A stretch of DNA of 7,882 bases from Sideroxydans sp. (GTDB taxonomy: Bacteria > Pseudomonadota > Gammaproteobacteria > Burkholderiales > Gallionellaceae). The notes below the pieces were generated by a model, which had not been told where the DNA came from, did not search any database, and was given only the letters and a program-made list of their open reading frames with translations. Below are positions 1-7,470 of the stretch, piece by piece (positions within the stretch are counted from its first letter, which is position 1; each line of letters opens with the position of its first letter). Made by a program: the position numbers and the translations under genes. The stretch spans positions 1 through 7,882 of the forward strand of contig JAGVFD010000075.1 of the NCBI GenBank assembly GCA_020057805.1, given 5' to 3'.

Positions 1-1176
1 GCCCACGGTGCCCAGCAAGCGCAGGCTGGATAAGTCGTATTGGGCAGGCAAGTCGCCGCCTAATTTAATGAGCGAGCGAATGGCAGTAGGTGCGGTGTAG
101 AAGGTGGTGATTTTGTGGTCTTGAATCATCTTCCAGAAACGGCCTGCATCGGGGTAAGTGGGGATGCCTTCAAAGATGACTTGGGTTGCGCCCATCGCCA
201 GCGGGCCATAAGCCACGTAGCTATGTCCGGTAATCCAGCCCACGTCAGCGGTACACCAGAAAACGTCGGATGCTTTGTAGTCAAATACCCACTTCATGGT
301 GAGCATTGTGCCCAACAAATATCCGGCGCTGGAATGCTGTACGCCTTTAGGTTTGCCGGTTGAGCCTGAGGTGTAAAGAATGAACAGTGGATGTTCCGCA
401 TCCACCCACTCTGGTTCGCACACTTTAGCTTGGTTAGTTTCGATGTCATGCCACCACACGTCGCGCGAGGCATTGAAGGCCATCTCGCCCCCTGCGCGTT
501 TGTAGACGATGACATTTTTAATGACGTCGCAGCCTTCTAGCGCGAGGGCTTCATCTACGATAGATTTGAGCGGCATCAATTTGCCACCGCGCATTTGGAA
601 GTCGGCGGTAATGATGGCAACGGCTTGTGCATCCACGATGCGCTCTTGCAGGCTCTTGGAAGAAAAGCCACCGAATACTACAGAGTGAATCGCGCCAATA
701 CGCGCACAGGCTTGCATTGAAATAACAGCCTCAATACTCATTGGCAGATAAATGATGACGCGGTCGCCTTTTTTGATGCCACGTGATTTCAAGCCGTTGG
801 CGAATTGGCACACGCGGGCGTGCAAATCGCGGTAGCTGATGTGAGTCACTTTGCCGTCGTCCGCTTCAAATTTGATAGCGATTTTTTCGGGCTGTGTGGT
901 GAGGTGTTTGTCTAGACAGTTGTGAGAAACATTCAGCACGCCATCTTCGAACCATTTGTAAAACGGTGCATTGCTGTCATTCAGGGATTGAGTGAAGGGC
1001 GTTTTCCATTGGATATTTTCGCGTGCCAGATTGGCCCAATAGCCCGGGTAGTCTTTTTGTGACGCGTCCACCATGGCTTGATAAGCGGCCATGCCAGAGA
1101 CATTGGCTTGTTTTACAAACGCATCTGAAGGCGGGAATACGCGGTTTTCGTTCAAGACGGATTGGATGTCAGACAT
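1..1176 (-). CDS. acs: Acetyl-CoA synthetase, N-terminal 392 residues (runs off left edge)
   Basis: AMP-forming acetate:CoA ligase, a cytoplasmic enzyme that turns acetate, ATP and CoA into acetyl-CoA, AMP and pyrophosphate. The reverse-strand translation begins [10 protein letters not shown] and shows the family order: an N-terminal cap with [11 protein letters not shown] near residue 44, HSVVFGGFS at 164-172, the ATP/AMP P-loop [12 protein letters not shown] at 268-279, [12 protein letters not shown] at 309-320, and [11 protein letters not shown] at 359-369. About 650 residues are usual, so roughly 60 percent is present. The C-terminal lid with the acetylatable lysine and the acyl-pocket tryptophan lies outside the window. 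The start is the ATG at 1174-1176, preceded by a good Shine-Dalgarno AGGAGA (plus strand 1182-1187) at 5-base spacing. It lies 144 bases downstream of the SemiSWEET gene in the same direction, with its own candidate promoter, so it is probably a separate unit. No frameshift is seen in the part present. Confidence 0.96.
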   Translation of the reverse strand, partial: MSDIQSVLNENRVFPPSDAFVKQANVSGMAAYQAMVDASQKDYPGYWANLARENIQWKTPFTQSLNDSNAPFYKWFEDGVLNVSHNCLDKHLTTQPEKIAIKFEADDGKVTHISYRDLHARVCQFANGLKSRGIKKGDRVIIYLPMSIEAVISMQACARIGAIHSVVFGGFSSKSLQERIVDAQAVAIITADFQMRGGKLMPLKSIVDEALALEGCDVIKNVIVYKRAGGEMAFNASRDVWWHDIETNQAKVCEPEWVDAEHPLFILYTSGSTGKPKGVQHSSAGYLLGTMLTMKWVFDYKASDVFWCTADVGWITGHSYVAYGPLAMGATQVIFEGIPTYPDAGRFWKMIQDHKITTFYTAPTAIRSLIKLGGDLPAQYDLSSLRLLGTVG

Positions 1177-1220
1177 GAGTTTCTCCTGAAATAGGTGGAT
1201 TAAGGCTGTTAGCACGCTGG

Positions 1221-1249
1221 ATTATCTTTTGCCGAGCCTCTATGGGCAA
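1221..1249 (-). promoter_or_regulatory. Candidate sigma70-type promoter of acs
   Basis: On the minus strand TTGCCC (1244-1249) and GATAAT (1221-1226) are separated by 17 bases, the optimal spacing. The -10 lies about 45 bases upstream of the acs start codon, leaving room for a short leader with the AGGAGA ribosome site. The -35 matches consensus at only the first three bases plus one, so an activator may be needed, as is common for acs. This is read by eye only. Confidence 0.4.
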
Positions 1250-1297
1250 GCGTTGCTGTTTGGCGAATGCCACTTTAAGGGCTGTGCCTGACACTAT

Positions 1298-1314
1298 CCT
1301 TACGATGGCCTTAC
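1298..1314 (-). repeat. Direct repeat GTAAGG-N5-GTAAGG upstream of acs
   Basis: Two identical hexamers (plus strand CCTTAC at 1298-1303 and 1309-1314) sit 11 bases apart, about one helical turn, just after the SemiSWEET stop codon and some 50 bases upstream of the candidate acs -35. The position and phasing would suit an activator with two half-sites on the same face of the DNA. Six-base repeats also arise by chance, so this is weak. Confidence 0.25.
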
Positions 1315-1320
1315 ATGGGA

Positions 1321-1575
1321 TTAACCCAAACGCAGTTTGAGTACCAAAACCGTACCAGACAATAACAAGGTGATGGCGTTGGCAATGATAATGGGCCAAG
1401 CGTTTAACAAAATACCGTAGACCAGCCATAGTGCTACGCCCCCAGTGAAAGCGAGATACATGGCGAGCGAAATGTCTTGTGTGTGTTGGCTGCGCCACAC
1501 TTGCAAGACTTGCGGAATAAAGGCGCCCGTGGTGAGACAAGCGGCCAGACTGCCAATGAGTTCACTGGTGAGCAT
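1321..1575 (-). CDS. SemiSWEET family (PQ-loop) transporter, 84 aa
   Basis: A small inner-membrane protein with one three-helix bundle. SemiSWEETs work as dimers and carry sugars down their gradient. Visible here: TM1 about 5-26 with the PQ hinge FIPQV at 19-23, the family-typical loop QDIS at 33-36, TM2 about 39-57 with GVALWLVYGIL (W50, Y53), and TM3 about 60-81 with PIIIAN (N66). W50 and N66 correspond, from memory, to the sugar-pocket Trp and Asn of Leptospira biflexa SemiSWEET (W48, N64), so the binding site looks intact. The length is normal for the family (85-95). The ATG at 1573-1575 overlaps the TAA of the outer-membrane channel gene by one base (TAATG) and has a Shine-Dalgarno GAGGAA (1581-1586) five bases upstream. 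It is therefore the last gene of the efflux operon. The substrate is unknown; a sugar is the family expectation, not something the sequence proves. Confidence 0.9.
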   Translation of the reverse strand: MLTSELIGSLAACLTTGAFIPQVLQVWRSQHTQDISLAMYLAFTGGVALWLVYGILLNAWPIIIANAITLLLSGTVLVLKLRLG

Positions 1576-2906
1576 TACTTTTCCTCGTGATGGTCAGAAT
1601 CTGCCCACAGTTGATGCGCATCCAGTAGTAAGCGATAACGTGCTTCGTTGGCATCTAATTGTGCCAAGCTTTCTGCGAGCGAGGCTTCGAGCGCTTGGCG
1701 GCGCGCGATGAGGGTGTCGCCTAGGCTACTTTCACCGAGGCGATAAGCACGTGCGATGAGTTCGGCATTTTGGCGTAAGGCGACGCCCGCTTCGCGCGCT
1801 TGTAGCCATATCTGAAAGTTGTTTTCAACTTGGGTGTAGGTGGCGACGATGTCGGCTTCCAAGCGTTTGTGCACGGCTAAATTGCGGTCACTGGCGATTT
1901 GCGCGGCTTGATGCGCCGCTTCCGCATTGGCTGCGCGCGTGCTGTAGGACAAGGGAATTGAAAAATACACGCCGCTAATTTTTTGATTGCCACTCATTTG
2001 ATTGGCGTAGCGGAAACCCAAAGTGGGGTCAGGCAGACGTTCCGCGCTAGTGCGTTCGGCAAGTTTCTGTTGATAGCGTTGTTCTGCTTCGGATAGGCCT
2101 AACTCGTGATTGTGATTACGAATGATTTGTTGCCAGTAATCGAGTTCTTGCGAGATGGCTTGCGGCTTCAGTACGGGGATATTGTCATTTAGTTTTAGCG
2201 CGGTGAATTGTCGCGTGAGTTCATTGGCGGCGAGTTGGCTACGCAACTGGGCTTGTTGCAAGCTGATGTTGGCCAGCGCCACGTTGGCGTTAATTTGGTT
2301 GAGTTCCATGCGCGGCGCATCACCGGCTTGGATGCGTTTTTCGGTGATGGCAGATTGTTGCTTTAGGAGGGTAACTTGTTGTTGCCATTGCAACTTTTGT
2401 GCGTTTTCACGCTGCCAGTTGAACCAGAGTTTAAGCAAGCTGCGCGACGCTTCGTGGCGCGCATCGCCCAAGGCATTTTCGCCACGTAGCACCCCTTCAG
2501 CACCAATCTCGCTGTCAATCATCATTTTGTTGGGCAGGCGGAATGGGCGTTCCAGCGCGACTTCCCAATCGCGCAAATTTTCCACGCCGTTAGCGTTGTA
2601 GAGGGTCTCTTTGTAACTGCCGCCACGTAAGGTGAACTCGTATTCGCCCGCATCACGTTTGCGCTGATTGGCCTGCTCAATTTGCAATTGCGATTGTGCG
2701 TTCAATACCATGAGGTGCTGATCGAGTGCTGCATCCACTTGCGCGGAGGACGGTAAATCACTCATAGGCAGTGGCTCGGGCAGCAACGGGTGGGGCAAGG
2801 CAACTGACGATAAGTCGGTGGATATTTTGATAGGTAAAGGCTCAGCCAGCAGGGGCGTGGATAACAGGCATAGTGCGTAGCCGATGAGGTGCGTGCGAAT
2901 ACTCAT
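1575..2906 (-). CDS. czcC: CzcC-like TolC-family outer-membrane efflux channel, 443 aa
   Basis: The outer-membrane factor of a tripartite metal efflux system. It forms a trimeric beta-barrel with a long periplasmic alpha-helical tunnel. A Sec signal peptide is clear at the N-terminus (MSIRTH, hydrophobic 7-20, likely cut after LLA at 21), with no lipobox cysteine. The rest shows the duplicated outer-membrane efflux protein pattern: a first helical repeat around 151-236 with RIQAGDAPRMELNQ at 191-204, and a second around 330-430 with YRLGESSLGDTLIARRQAL at 388-406. The stretch GFRYANQMSGNQKISGVYFS (297-316) resembles the barrel strands of this family. The C-terminus ends DSDHHEEK. Length is usual (about 420-450). 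The ATG overlaps the preceding DUF3240 stop by four bases (ATGA) and has a strong Shine-Dalgarno GGGAGG (2912-2917). Gene order is unusual, since in classical czc operons the channel gene comes first. Confidence 0.9.
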   Translation of the reverse strand: MSIRTHLIGYALCLLSTPLLAEPLPIKISTDLSSVALPHPLLPEPLPMSDLPSSAQVDAALDQHLMVLNAQSQLQIEQANQRKRDAGEYEFTLRGGSYKETLYNANGVENLRDWEVALERPFRLPNKMMIDSEIGAEGVLRGENALGDARHEASRSLLKLWFNWQRENAQKLQWQQQVTLLKQQSAITEKRIQAGDAPRMELNQINANVALANISLQQAQLRSQLAANELTRQFTALKLNDNIPVLKPQAISQELDYWQQIIRNHNHELGLSEAEQRYQQKLAERTSAERLPDPTLGFRYANQMSGNQKISGVYFSIPLSYSTRAANAEAAHQAAQIASDRNLAVHKRLEADIVATYTQVENNFQIWLQAREAGVALRQNAELIARAYRLGESSLGDTLIARRQALEASLAESLAQLDANEARYRLLLDAHQLWADSDHHEEK

Positions 2907-3214
2907 GCCAACCTCCCAAATTCGGAGATGGGGGCAATCCAGTAGGCAATTTCGGGATTGGACTCTTCTTTTTTGAGGTGTGCGATGAGCGCTTGCGCAT
3001 CTTCATGGTTCATCACGCACACAATTTGTACGCGTTGTGAACGTCCACGCACTTGTTCCAACATGCTGGGTAATTTTTCTTTTTGGCTAGCCCCTTCGAT
3101 GTGCGACAACGAAAATCCACGCACCCACTGCGGGTGTTCTAACAATTGGTCGACCAATCTTTCTTCTAGTGAGCGGTGGCAAATTAAGGTAAGGCAGCAG
3201 TTCATCTCGTTCAT
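2903..3214 (-). CDS. DUF3240 family protein, 103 aa
   Basis: A small soluble protein with no signal peptide or membrane segment, so probably cytoplasmic. I recognise the DUF3240 pattern: LTLICHRSLEERLVDQLLEHP (near 8-28), VRGFSLSHIEG (32-42), EQVRGRSQRVQIVCVM (53-68) and the end YWIAPISEFGRL (91-102). The family is associated with CzcA-type genes and is thought to have a ferredoxin-like, PII-like fold. A regulatory or metal-sensing role is an inference, not established. Possible metal ligands are C6, C7, C12 and H13 near the N-terminus, and H39. It overlaps the pump gene by four bases (ATGA) upstream and the channel gene by four bases downstream. No convincing Shine-Dalgarno precedes the first ATG, so translation probably depends on ribosomes finishing the pump gene. 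M4 is an alternative start, and the conserved region begins there. Confidence 0.85.
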   Translation of the reverse strand: MNEMNCCLTLICHRSLEERLVDQLLEHPQWVRGFSLSHIEGASQKEKLPSMLEQVRGRSQRVQIVCVMNHEDAQALIAHLKKEESNPEIAYWIAPISEFGRLA

Positions 3215-6200
3215 GGCAGGGCTTTCGTTTTTTCGATGCCGAAACGGCGGTACAAAATAGGCAACATGATGAGGGTGAGTAAGGTGGAGGTAATCAAACC
3301 TCCCGTCACTACGATGGCGAGGGGTTTCTGGATTTCAGAACCCGGCCCCGTAGCAAACAACACGGGCAGCAAGCCAAAGGCGGTGATGCTGGCAGTCATT
3401 AAGACGGGGCGCAGGCGGCGTTTTGCGCCTTCGAACACGACTTCATTTATTCCCATTCCTTCTTCGTGCAATTGATTGAAGTAAGACACCATCACCACGC
3501 CATTCAAAACGGCAATGCCGAGTAAGGCGATGAAGCCGACAGAGGCGGGTACGGACATGTATTGACCGCTAATCCACAGTGCAAATACGCCGCCAATTAA
3601 GGCAAAGGGGATGTTGGTCAACACCAAAGCGGCTTGGCGTACCGAACCGAAAGTGGTGAATAGCAGTAAGAAAATCATGCCGAGAGCAATGGGGACGACG
3701 ACCGCTAAACGTGCAGCGGCGCGTTGCTGGTTTTCAAATTGACCGCCCCAGCTCAGGCTGTAGCCTTCAGGCATTTGGATTTGAGTGGCAACGGCAGCTT
3801 TCGCTTCTTCCACAAATCCCACCAAGTCGCGGTCACGCACGTTGCTTTGCACCACCACCATGCGCTGTCCGTCTTGGCGATCCACTTTAACGGGGCCATC
3901 CGCGCGTTCTAGTTTGGCCACTACTGAAAGGGGAATGGCTTGGCCGTTGGGTAAGGGGAGAGAGAGTGCGGCGAATAGGGCGGGTGATTGTTGAATCTCC
4001 GATTGGCCGCGCATGATGAGCGGTGTGCGCCGCGCATCTTCAATGACCGTGCCTAGTTGCTGGCCTTCAATTTGCCCGCGCAGAGCACTGGTGATGTCAT
4101 CTACATTGAGCCCTAGGCGACCTGCAGCGAGACGGTCAATGACCACGCGGTAATACTGCACGCCACTGTTTTTGACGGTAAATACGTCTTCACTACCTTC
4201 AATGTTTTCTAGTAGCGTCACCATTTGTTCGGCGGTGCTGTTGAGTTGGTCTAGATTGCTACCAAATATCTTGATGGCAATGTCGCCACGCGCGCCCGTG
4301 AGCATTTCCGATACGCGCATCGCAATGGGTTGGGTGAAGCTATATTCAACACCAGGAAAGTCGTTCATCACTTGCCGGATGTGGTCAATGATGGCGGTTT
4401 TATCTTTGGCCGCCCATTCCTTTTGCGGCTTGAGTACGAGGAAGTTGTCGGTCTCGTTCAATCCCATCGGGTCAAGTCCGAGTTCGTCCGCACCAGCACG
4501 TGACACCATGCCTTTAACTTCGGGCACTTGCGCCAGAATGGCCGCTTGAATGCGCTTGTCCATTTCAGCCGTTTGATTGATGTTGATGGAGGGCAGTTTG
4601 GATACTTGCATGATGATGTCGCCTTCATCCATTTCGGGCATAAAGGTCTTGCCCAGCAGGGTGTAGACGCCGCCAGTGATGAGTAGCATTACCAAGGCGC
4701 TAATAATCACAACTCGTTCTTTGTCTAGCGAACGTTGCAGTAGTGGCACATAGATGCCCATTGCTTTGCGCACCAACCAAGGCTCACCGTGATCGGCTTC
4801 TTTCAGCAGGAAGGAAGCCAGCATGGGTACGAAGGTGAGCGAAATGAGTAGCGACCCTGCGAGTGCGAATACGATAGTGAGCGCCACAGGGATAAATAAT
4901 TTCCCCTCCAATCCTTGCAGTGTCATCAGCGGTAAGAACACGATGATGATGATGGCTACACCAGCGGCAACGGGGGTGATGACCTCTTTCACCGCGCGAT
5001 AAATCACATGTAGGTGTGGAATATGTTCGCGTTTGTGCGCTAGGTGATTGATGACGTTTTCAACGACCACCACAGCAGCATCCACCAACATGCCGATGGC
5101 GATAGCGAGTCCCCCTAGGGACATTAAGTTGGCCGATAAGCCAAATTGCTGCATCAAGATAAAGGTGATGAGAACCGCTAGCGGCAAGGTGAGGGCAACC
5201 ACCAACGCTGCGCGCAGATTGCCCAAGAACAACACCAATAAGATAACCACCAATACGATGGCTTCGGCGAGCGCTTTGAATACAGTGCCGACGGCGCGTT
5301 CAACCAGACTGCCGCGATCATAAAAAACTTGAGTGGTTACGCCTTTGGGCAGGGTGGGCGCTAATTCTTGTAACTTAGCACGTACGCTATCGACGACCTT
5401 TTGTGCATTGGCGCCGCGCAATCCTAGTACCAGTCCTTCTACCGCCTCCCCTTGGCCATTTTGTGTTACCACACCGTAGCGGGTGAGTGCGCCGATGCGC
5501 ACTTCCGATACGTCGCCAATGCGCGTGGGGTTGCCTTGTGAGGTTGAGATAACAATGTCGCGCACATCTTGTAACGTCTTGATGCTGCCCTCAGCACGTA
5601 CTAGTAAAGCTTCGTCGCCATCGCTGATGCGGCCTGCACCGTCATTGCGATTGTTGGATTGAATAGCTTGCTGAAGTGCTGCAAAGGTGATGCCACGCGC
5701 CGCCAGCGCGTTATGGTTGGGCACAACTTCAAAGCTACGCGCTAAACCGCCCAGTGAATTGACGTCGGCCACGCCAGGCAAGGTGCGCAGGGCGGGGCGA
5801 ATGGTCCAATCCAAAATTGTGCGCCGCTGCTCAAGTGAAATGCCCTCGCCTTCGACGGTGAACATAAACATTTCGCCTAGCGGCGTGGTGATGGGAGCGA
5901 GTCCGCCAGAGACGTCATTGGGCAAATCACGCATCGCATTGTTGAGACGCTCCGCTACTTGTTGGCGCGCCCAATAAATGTCGGTCGCATCATTGAAGTC
6001 AATTGTGATGTCGGCGATGGCGTATTTGGACGTGGAGCGCAATACGCGTTGATTGGGAATGCCCAGCATCTCTAACTCAATAGGCGCGACGATGCGAGCT
6101 TCCACTTCTTCGGGAGTCATTCCGGGTGCTTTCATAATAATTTTGACTTGAGTCGTCGAAACATCAGGAAAAGCATCAATGGGTAATTCGTGGAAAGCGC

Positions 6201-6285
6201 TAAACCCCACCGCCACAACCAGCAGCGTAATGGCGATGGAAAGCAGGCGTTGGGTGAGTGAAAATTCGACTAATTTAGAGAGCAT
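3211..6285 (-). CDS. czcA: CzcA-like heavy-metal RND efflux pump (HME family), 1024 aa
   Basis: The inner-membrane, proton-driven pump of the tripartite system. Full length for the HME-RND family (1020-1060). Twelve membrane helices are visible: 16-33, then 336-356, 362-379, 385-411, 437-457, 467-494 and 524-544, then 858-876, 883-905, 912-937, 960-980 and 987-1013, with two large periplasmic loops. Early family motifs are ELPIDAFPDVSTTQVKI (33-49) and GMTPEEVEARI (55-65). TM4 reads AIGMLVDAAVVVVENV (396-411), giving proton-relay candidates D402 and E409. The position held by the first Asp of CzcA (D402 in that protein) is A396, as in CusA. At the places of the CusA methionine triad (M573, M623, M672) my by-eye alignment gives Q560, E611 and E660, more like divalent-metal pumps. 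The metal (Zn, Co, Ni, Cd or Cu/Ag) is therefore undecided. The start overlaps the adaptor stop by one base (TAATG) and the end overlaps the DUF3240 start by four. Confidence 0.95.
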   Translation of the reverse strand: MLSKLVEFSLTQRLLSIAITLLVVAVGFSAFHELPIDAFPDVSTTQVKIIMKAPGMTPEEVEARIVAPIELEMLGIPNQRVLRSTSKYAIADITIDFNDATDIYWARQQVAERLNNAMRDLPNDVSGGLAPITTPLGEMFMFTVEGEGISLEQRRTILDWTIRPALRTLPGVADVNSLGGLARSFEVVPNHNALAARGITFAALQQAIQSNNRNDGAGRISDGDEALLVRAEGSIKTLQDVRDIVISTSQGNPTRIGDVSEVRIGALTRYGVVTQNGQGEAVEGLVLGLRGANAQKVVDSVRAKLQELAPTLPKGVTTQVFYDRGSLVERAVGTVFKALAEAIVLVVILLVLFLGNLRAALVVALTLPLAVLITFILMQQFGLSANLMSLGGLAIAIGMLVDAAVVVVENVINHLAHKREHIPHLHVIYRAVKEVITPVAAGVAIIIIVFLPLMTLQGLEGKLFIPVALTIVFALAGSLLISLTFVPMLASFLLKEADHGEPWLVRKAMGIYVPLLQRSLDKERVVIISALVMLLITGGVYTLLGKTFMPEMDEGDIIMQVSKLPSININQTAEMDKRIQAAILAQVPEVKGMVSRAGADELGLDPMGLNETDNFLVLKPQKEWAAKDKTAIIDHIRQVMNDFPGVEYSFTQPIAMRVSEMLTGARGDIAIKIFGSNLDQLNSTAEQMVTLLENIEGSEDVFTVKNSGVQYYRVVIDRLAAGRLGLNVDDITSALRGQIEGQQLGTVIEDARRTPLIMRGQSEIQQSPALFAALSLPLPNGQAIPLSVVAKLERADGPVKVDRQDGQRMVVVQSNVRDRDLVGFVEEAKAAVATQIQMPEGYSLSWGGQFENQQRAAARLAVVVPIALGMIFLLLFTTFGSVRQAALVLTNIPFALIGGVFALWISGQYMSVPASVGFIALLGIAVLNGVVMVSYFNQLHEEGMGINEVVFEGAKRRLRPVLMTASITAFGLLPVLFATGPGSEIQKPLAIVVTGGLITSTLLTLIMLPILYRRFGIEKTKALP

Positions 6286-7379
6286 TATTCAGCACCGCCA
6301 ATGCCCATGGCTGTAGATTTCAAGGCGGAAACCCCCGTTACGGCGATTTTCTCATCCCCTTTGAAACTGCCACTTACAACGGTGCTTTGCGCTCCCTCAC
6401 TCAAAATGGTCACAGGCTCAATGTGAAAGCCGATGGATGTTTTTATGAAAAGAACAGCTTTGCCATTGATGCGGGAAAGTGCGCTGTTAGGGATGTTCCA
6501 TTGGGTATTGCCACTACTTTGGTTCGCGATACTTGCTTCAACAAGCTGTCCTGGGCGTAAGTTTTCCGTCCCTTCCCGAATAAGCGCACGTACTAATATA
6601 GTTTGATTGCCGCCACTTAAGCTTTGTCCAATGGCTGTAATTTTTCCTTTTGCAGTAAAAGCAGGAATCGTCACGCTTGCCCCTACTTTTAGATTGCGCG
6701 CACTGGCAAGGGAAAGCTGAATTTCCAATGCGAGCGGATTAAGCTTGGCGACCTTGAACAATGGACTAGCTGCATCTAAACGCTGGCCTGCACTAGCGCT
6801 TTTTTCGAGGACAACTCCTTCGATGGGCGAAGTGATAGTCAGTACGCTGCTTAAATTATTGCTCTCTAATAATTGTCGAATCGCGCCCTCCGTCATGCCC
6901 GCTAGTTTCAGGGATTGTTTGCGTTCGGACATGGCTGCATTGGCTTCGCGCTGCGCGCCACGCGTTACACGCATACGACTTTCAGCGATGATGCCGTCTT
7001 TCCATAGTTGCTCATCTCGGAATAGATTTTCTTGCGCAAGCAGAGATTGGGTGTAAGCCTGCAACAAGCTACGTTGCGCTTCTGTGAGTGAGGGGCTTTG
7101 TAGCTGTGCCAGTGTCTGGCCTTTATGCACGAAATCGCCCACGCCCACCAAAGTTTGCTCAATCATCGCGGGTAAAGGCGTGCTGACGGTATAAAGCTGA
7201 TTACTTGGGATAACAACTTGAGCTGGGATGCCTGTCAGCTCACCTTGCTGTTTGGGCGGGAGCGGAGCGGTTGCGATGCCGAGCTGTTTGATTTGAAGTT
7301 CTGAAAGTGGGATGTCTTGAGCAAATGCGTATTGAGTTGAAAGAAGTAGGGTAATTACAAGAAAACTAATTTTATTCAT
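6285..7379 (-). CDS. czcB: CzcB-like periplasmic adaptor (membrane fusion protein), 364 aa
   Basis: Bridges the RND pump and the outer-membrane channel in the periplasm. The signal peptide is MNKISFLVITLLLSTQYAFA (1-20), with likely cleavage before Q21. Domains in order: a first lipoyl half with VGVGDFVHKGQTLAQL (78-93); a helical hairpin about 97-172 rich in Gln, Glu and Arg; a second lipoyl half ITSPIEGVVLEKSASAGQ (182-199); a beta-barrel about 213-285 with LRPGQLVEASI (274-284); and a membrane-proximal domain to about 355. It is short compared with CzcB of Cupriavidus (about 520, from memory) and lacks a His- or Met-rich N-terminal extension: only H85 and H319 are present, and no cysteine. 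It is the first gene of the operon. Its ATG (7377-7379) has a Shine-Dalgarno GAGGAA (7388-7393) at 8-base spacing. The stop overlaps the pump start by one base. Confidence 0.92.
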   Translation of the reverse strand: MNKISFLVITLLLSTQYAFAQDIPLSELQIKQLGIATAPLPPKQQGELTGIPAQVVIPSNQLYTVSTPLPAMIEQTLVGVGDFVHKGQTLAQLQSPSLTEAQRSLLQAYTQSLLAQENLFRDEQLWKDGIIAESRMRVTRGAQREANAAMSERKQSLKLAGMTEGAIRQLLESNNLSSVLTITSPIEGVVLEKSASAGQRLDAASPLFKVAKLNPLALEIQLSLASARNLKVGASVTIPAFTAKGKITAIGQSLSGGNQTILVRALIREGTENLRPGQLVEASIANQSSGNTQWNIPNSALSRINGKAVLFIKTSIGFHIEPVTILSEGAQSTVVSGSFKGDEKIAVTGVSALKSTAMGIGGAE

Positions 7380-7417
7380 TACGACGATTCCTCAATAACG
7401 GATGATTCAAAATGTGG

Positions 7418-7449
7418 TTAAGCGCCTTATTCTATATTGAGTGCGCTAA
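7418..7449. repeat. Imperfect inverted repeat over the operon -10 region
   Basis: TTAAGCGC (7418-7425) and GCGCTAA (7443-7449) form an imperfect inverted repeat, one bulged base apart from perfect, separated by 17 bases. It brackets the candidate -10 of the efflux operon, so it could be a repressor site or a small leader hairpin. No T-run follows in either direction, so it is not a plain terminator. Confidence 0.3.
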
Positions 7450-7460
7450 TAGAGCTGCAA
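7431..7460 (-). promoter_or_regulatory. Candidate promoter of the efflux operon
   Basis: On the minus strand TTGCAG (7455-7460) and TATAGA (7431-7436) are 18 bases apart and lie about 50 bases upstream of the adaptor start. An overlapping alternative -10, TAGAAT, would give 20-base spacing. Such a long spacer is the arrangement used by MerR-type metal activators, but no MerR-family gene is in the window. Read by eye. Confidence 0.35.
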
Positions 7461-7470
7461 TCATAATCAT
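7459..7470. repeat. Tandem hexamer AATCAT x2 at the operon -35
   Basis: AATCAT is repeated exactly twice without a gap and overlaps the candidate -35 of the efflux operon by two bases. It is followed by the palindrome ATGCAT (7469-7474). It could be part of a regulator site, or simple AT-rich sequence. Confidence 0.25.

Noticed and set aside
115..515. Short frames on both strands within acs
   Set aside because: The reverse-strand acs frame is continuous with conserved AMP-binding motifs through this region, so these are shadows.
1177..1320. Possible Rho-independent terminator between the efflux operon and acs
   Set aside because: I found no stem-loop followed by a T-run on the minus strand, so none is claimed.
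1169..1540. Reverse-strand 123-codon frame overlapping SemiSWEET and the acs leader
   Set aside because: It is out of frame with the clear SemiSWEET gene, covers the acs promoter and start codon, and resembles no family I recognise.
2155..2601. Plus-strand 148-codon frame opposite the channel gene
   Set aside because: It is rich in Cys, Ser and Trp, as expected from the antisense of a helical Gln/Ala-rich gene, and shows no domain. It is a shadow.
4172..5323. Plus-strand frames of 91 and 125 codons opposite the RND pump gene
   Set aside because: Low-complexity Thr/Ala/Ser composition, no ribosome site or domain. Antisense shadows of a long conserved gene.
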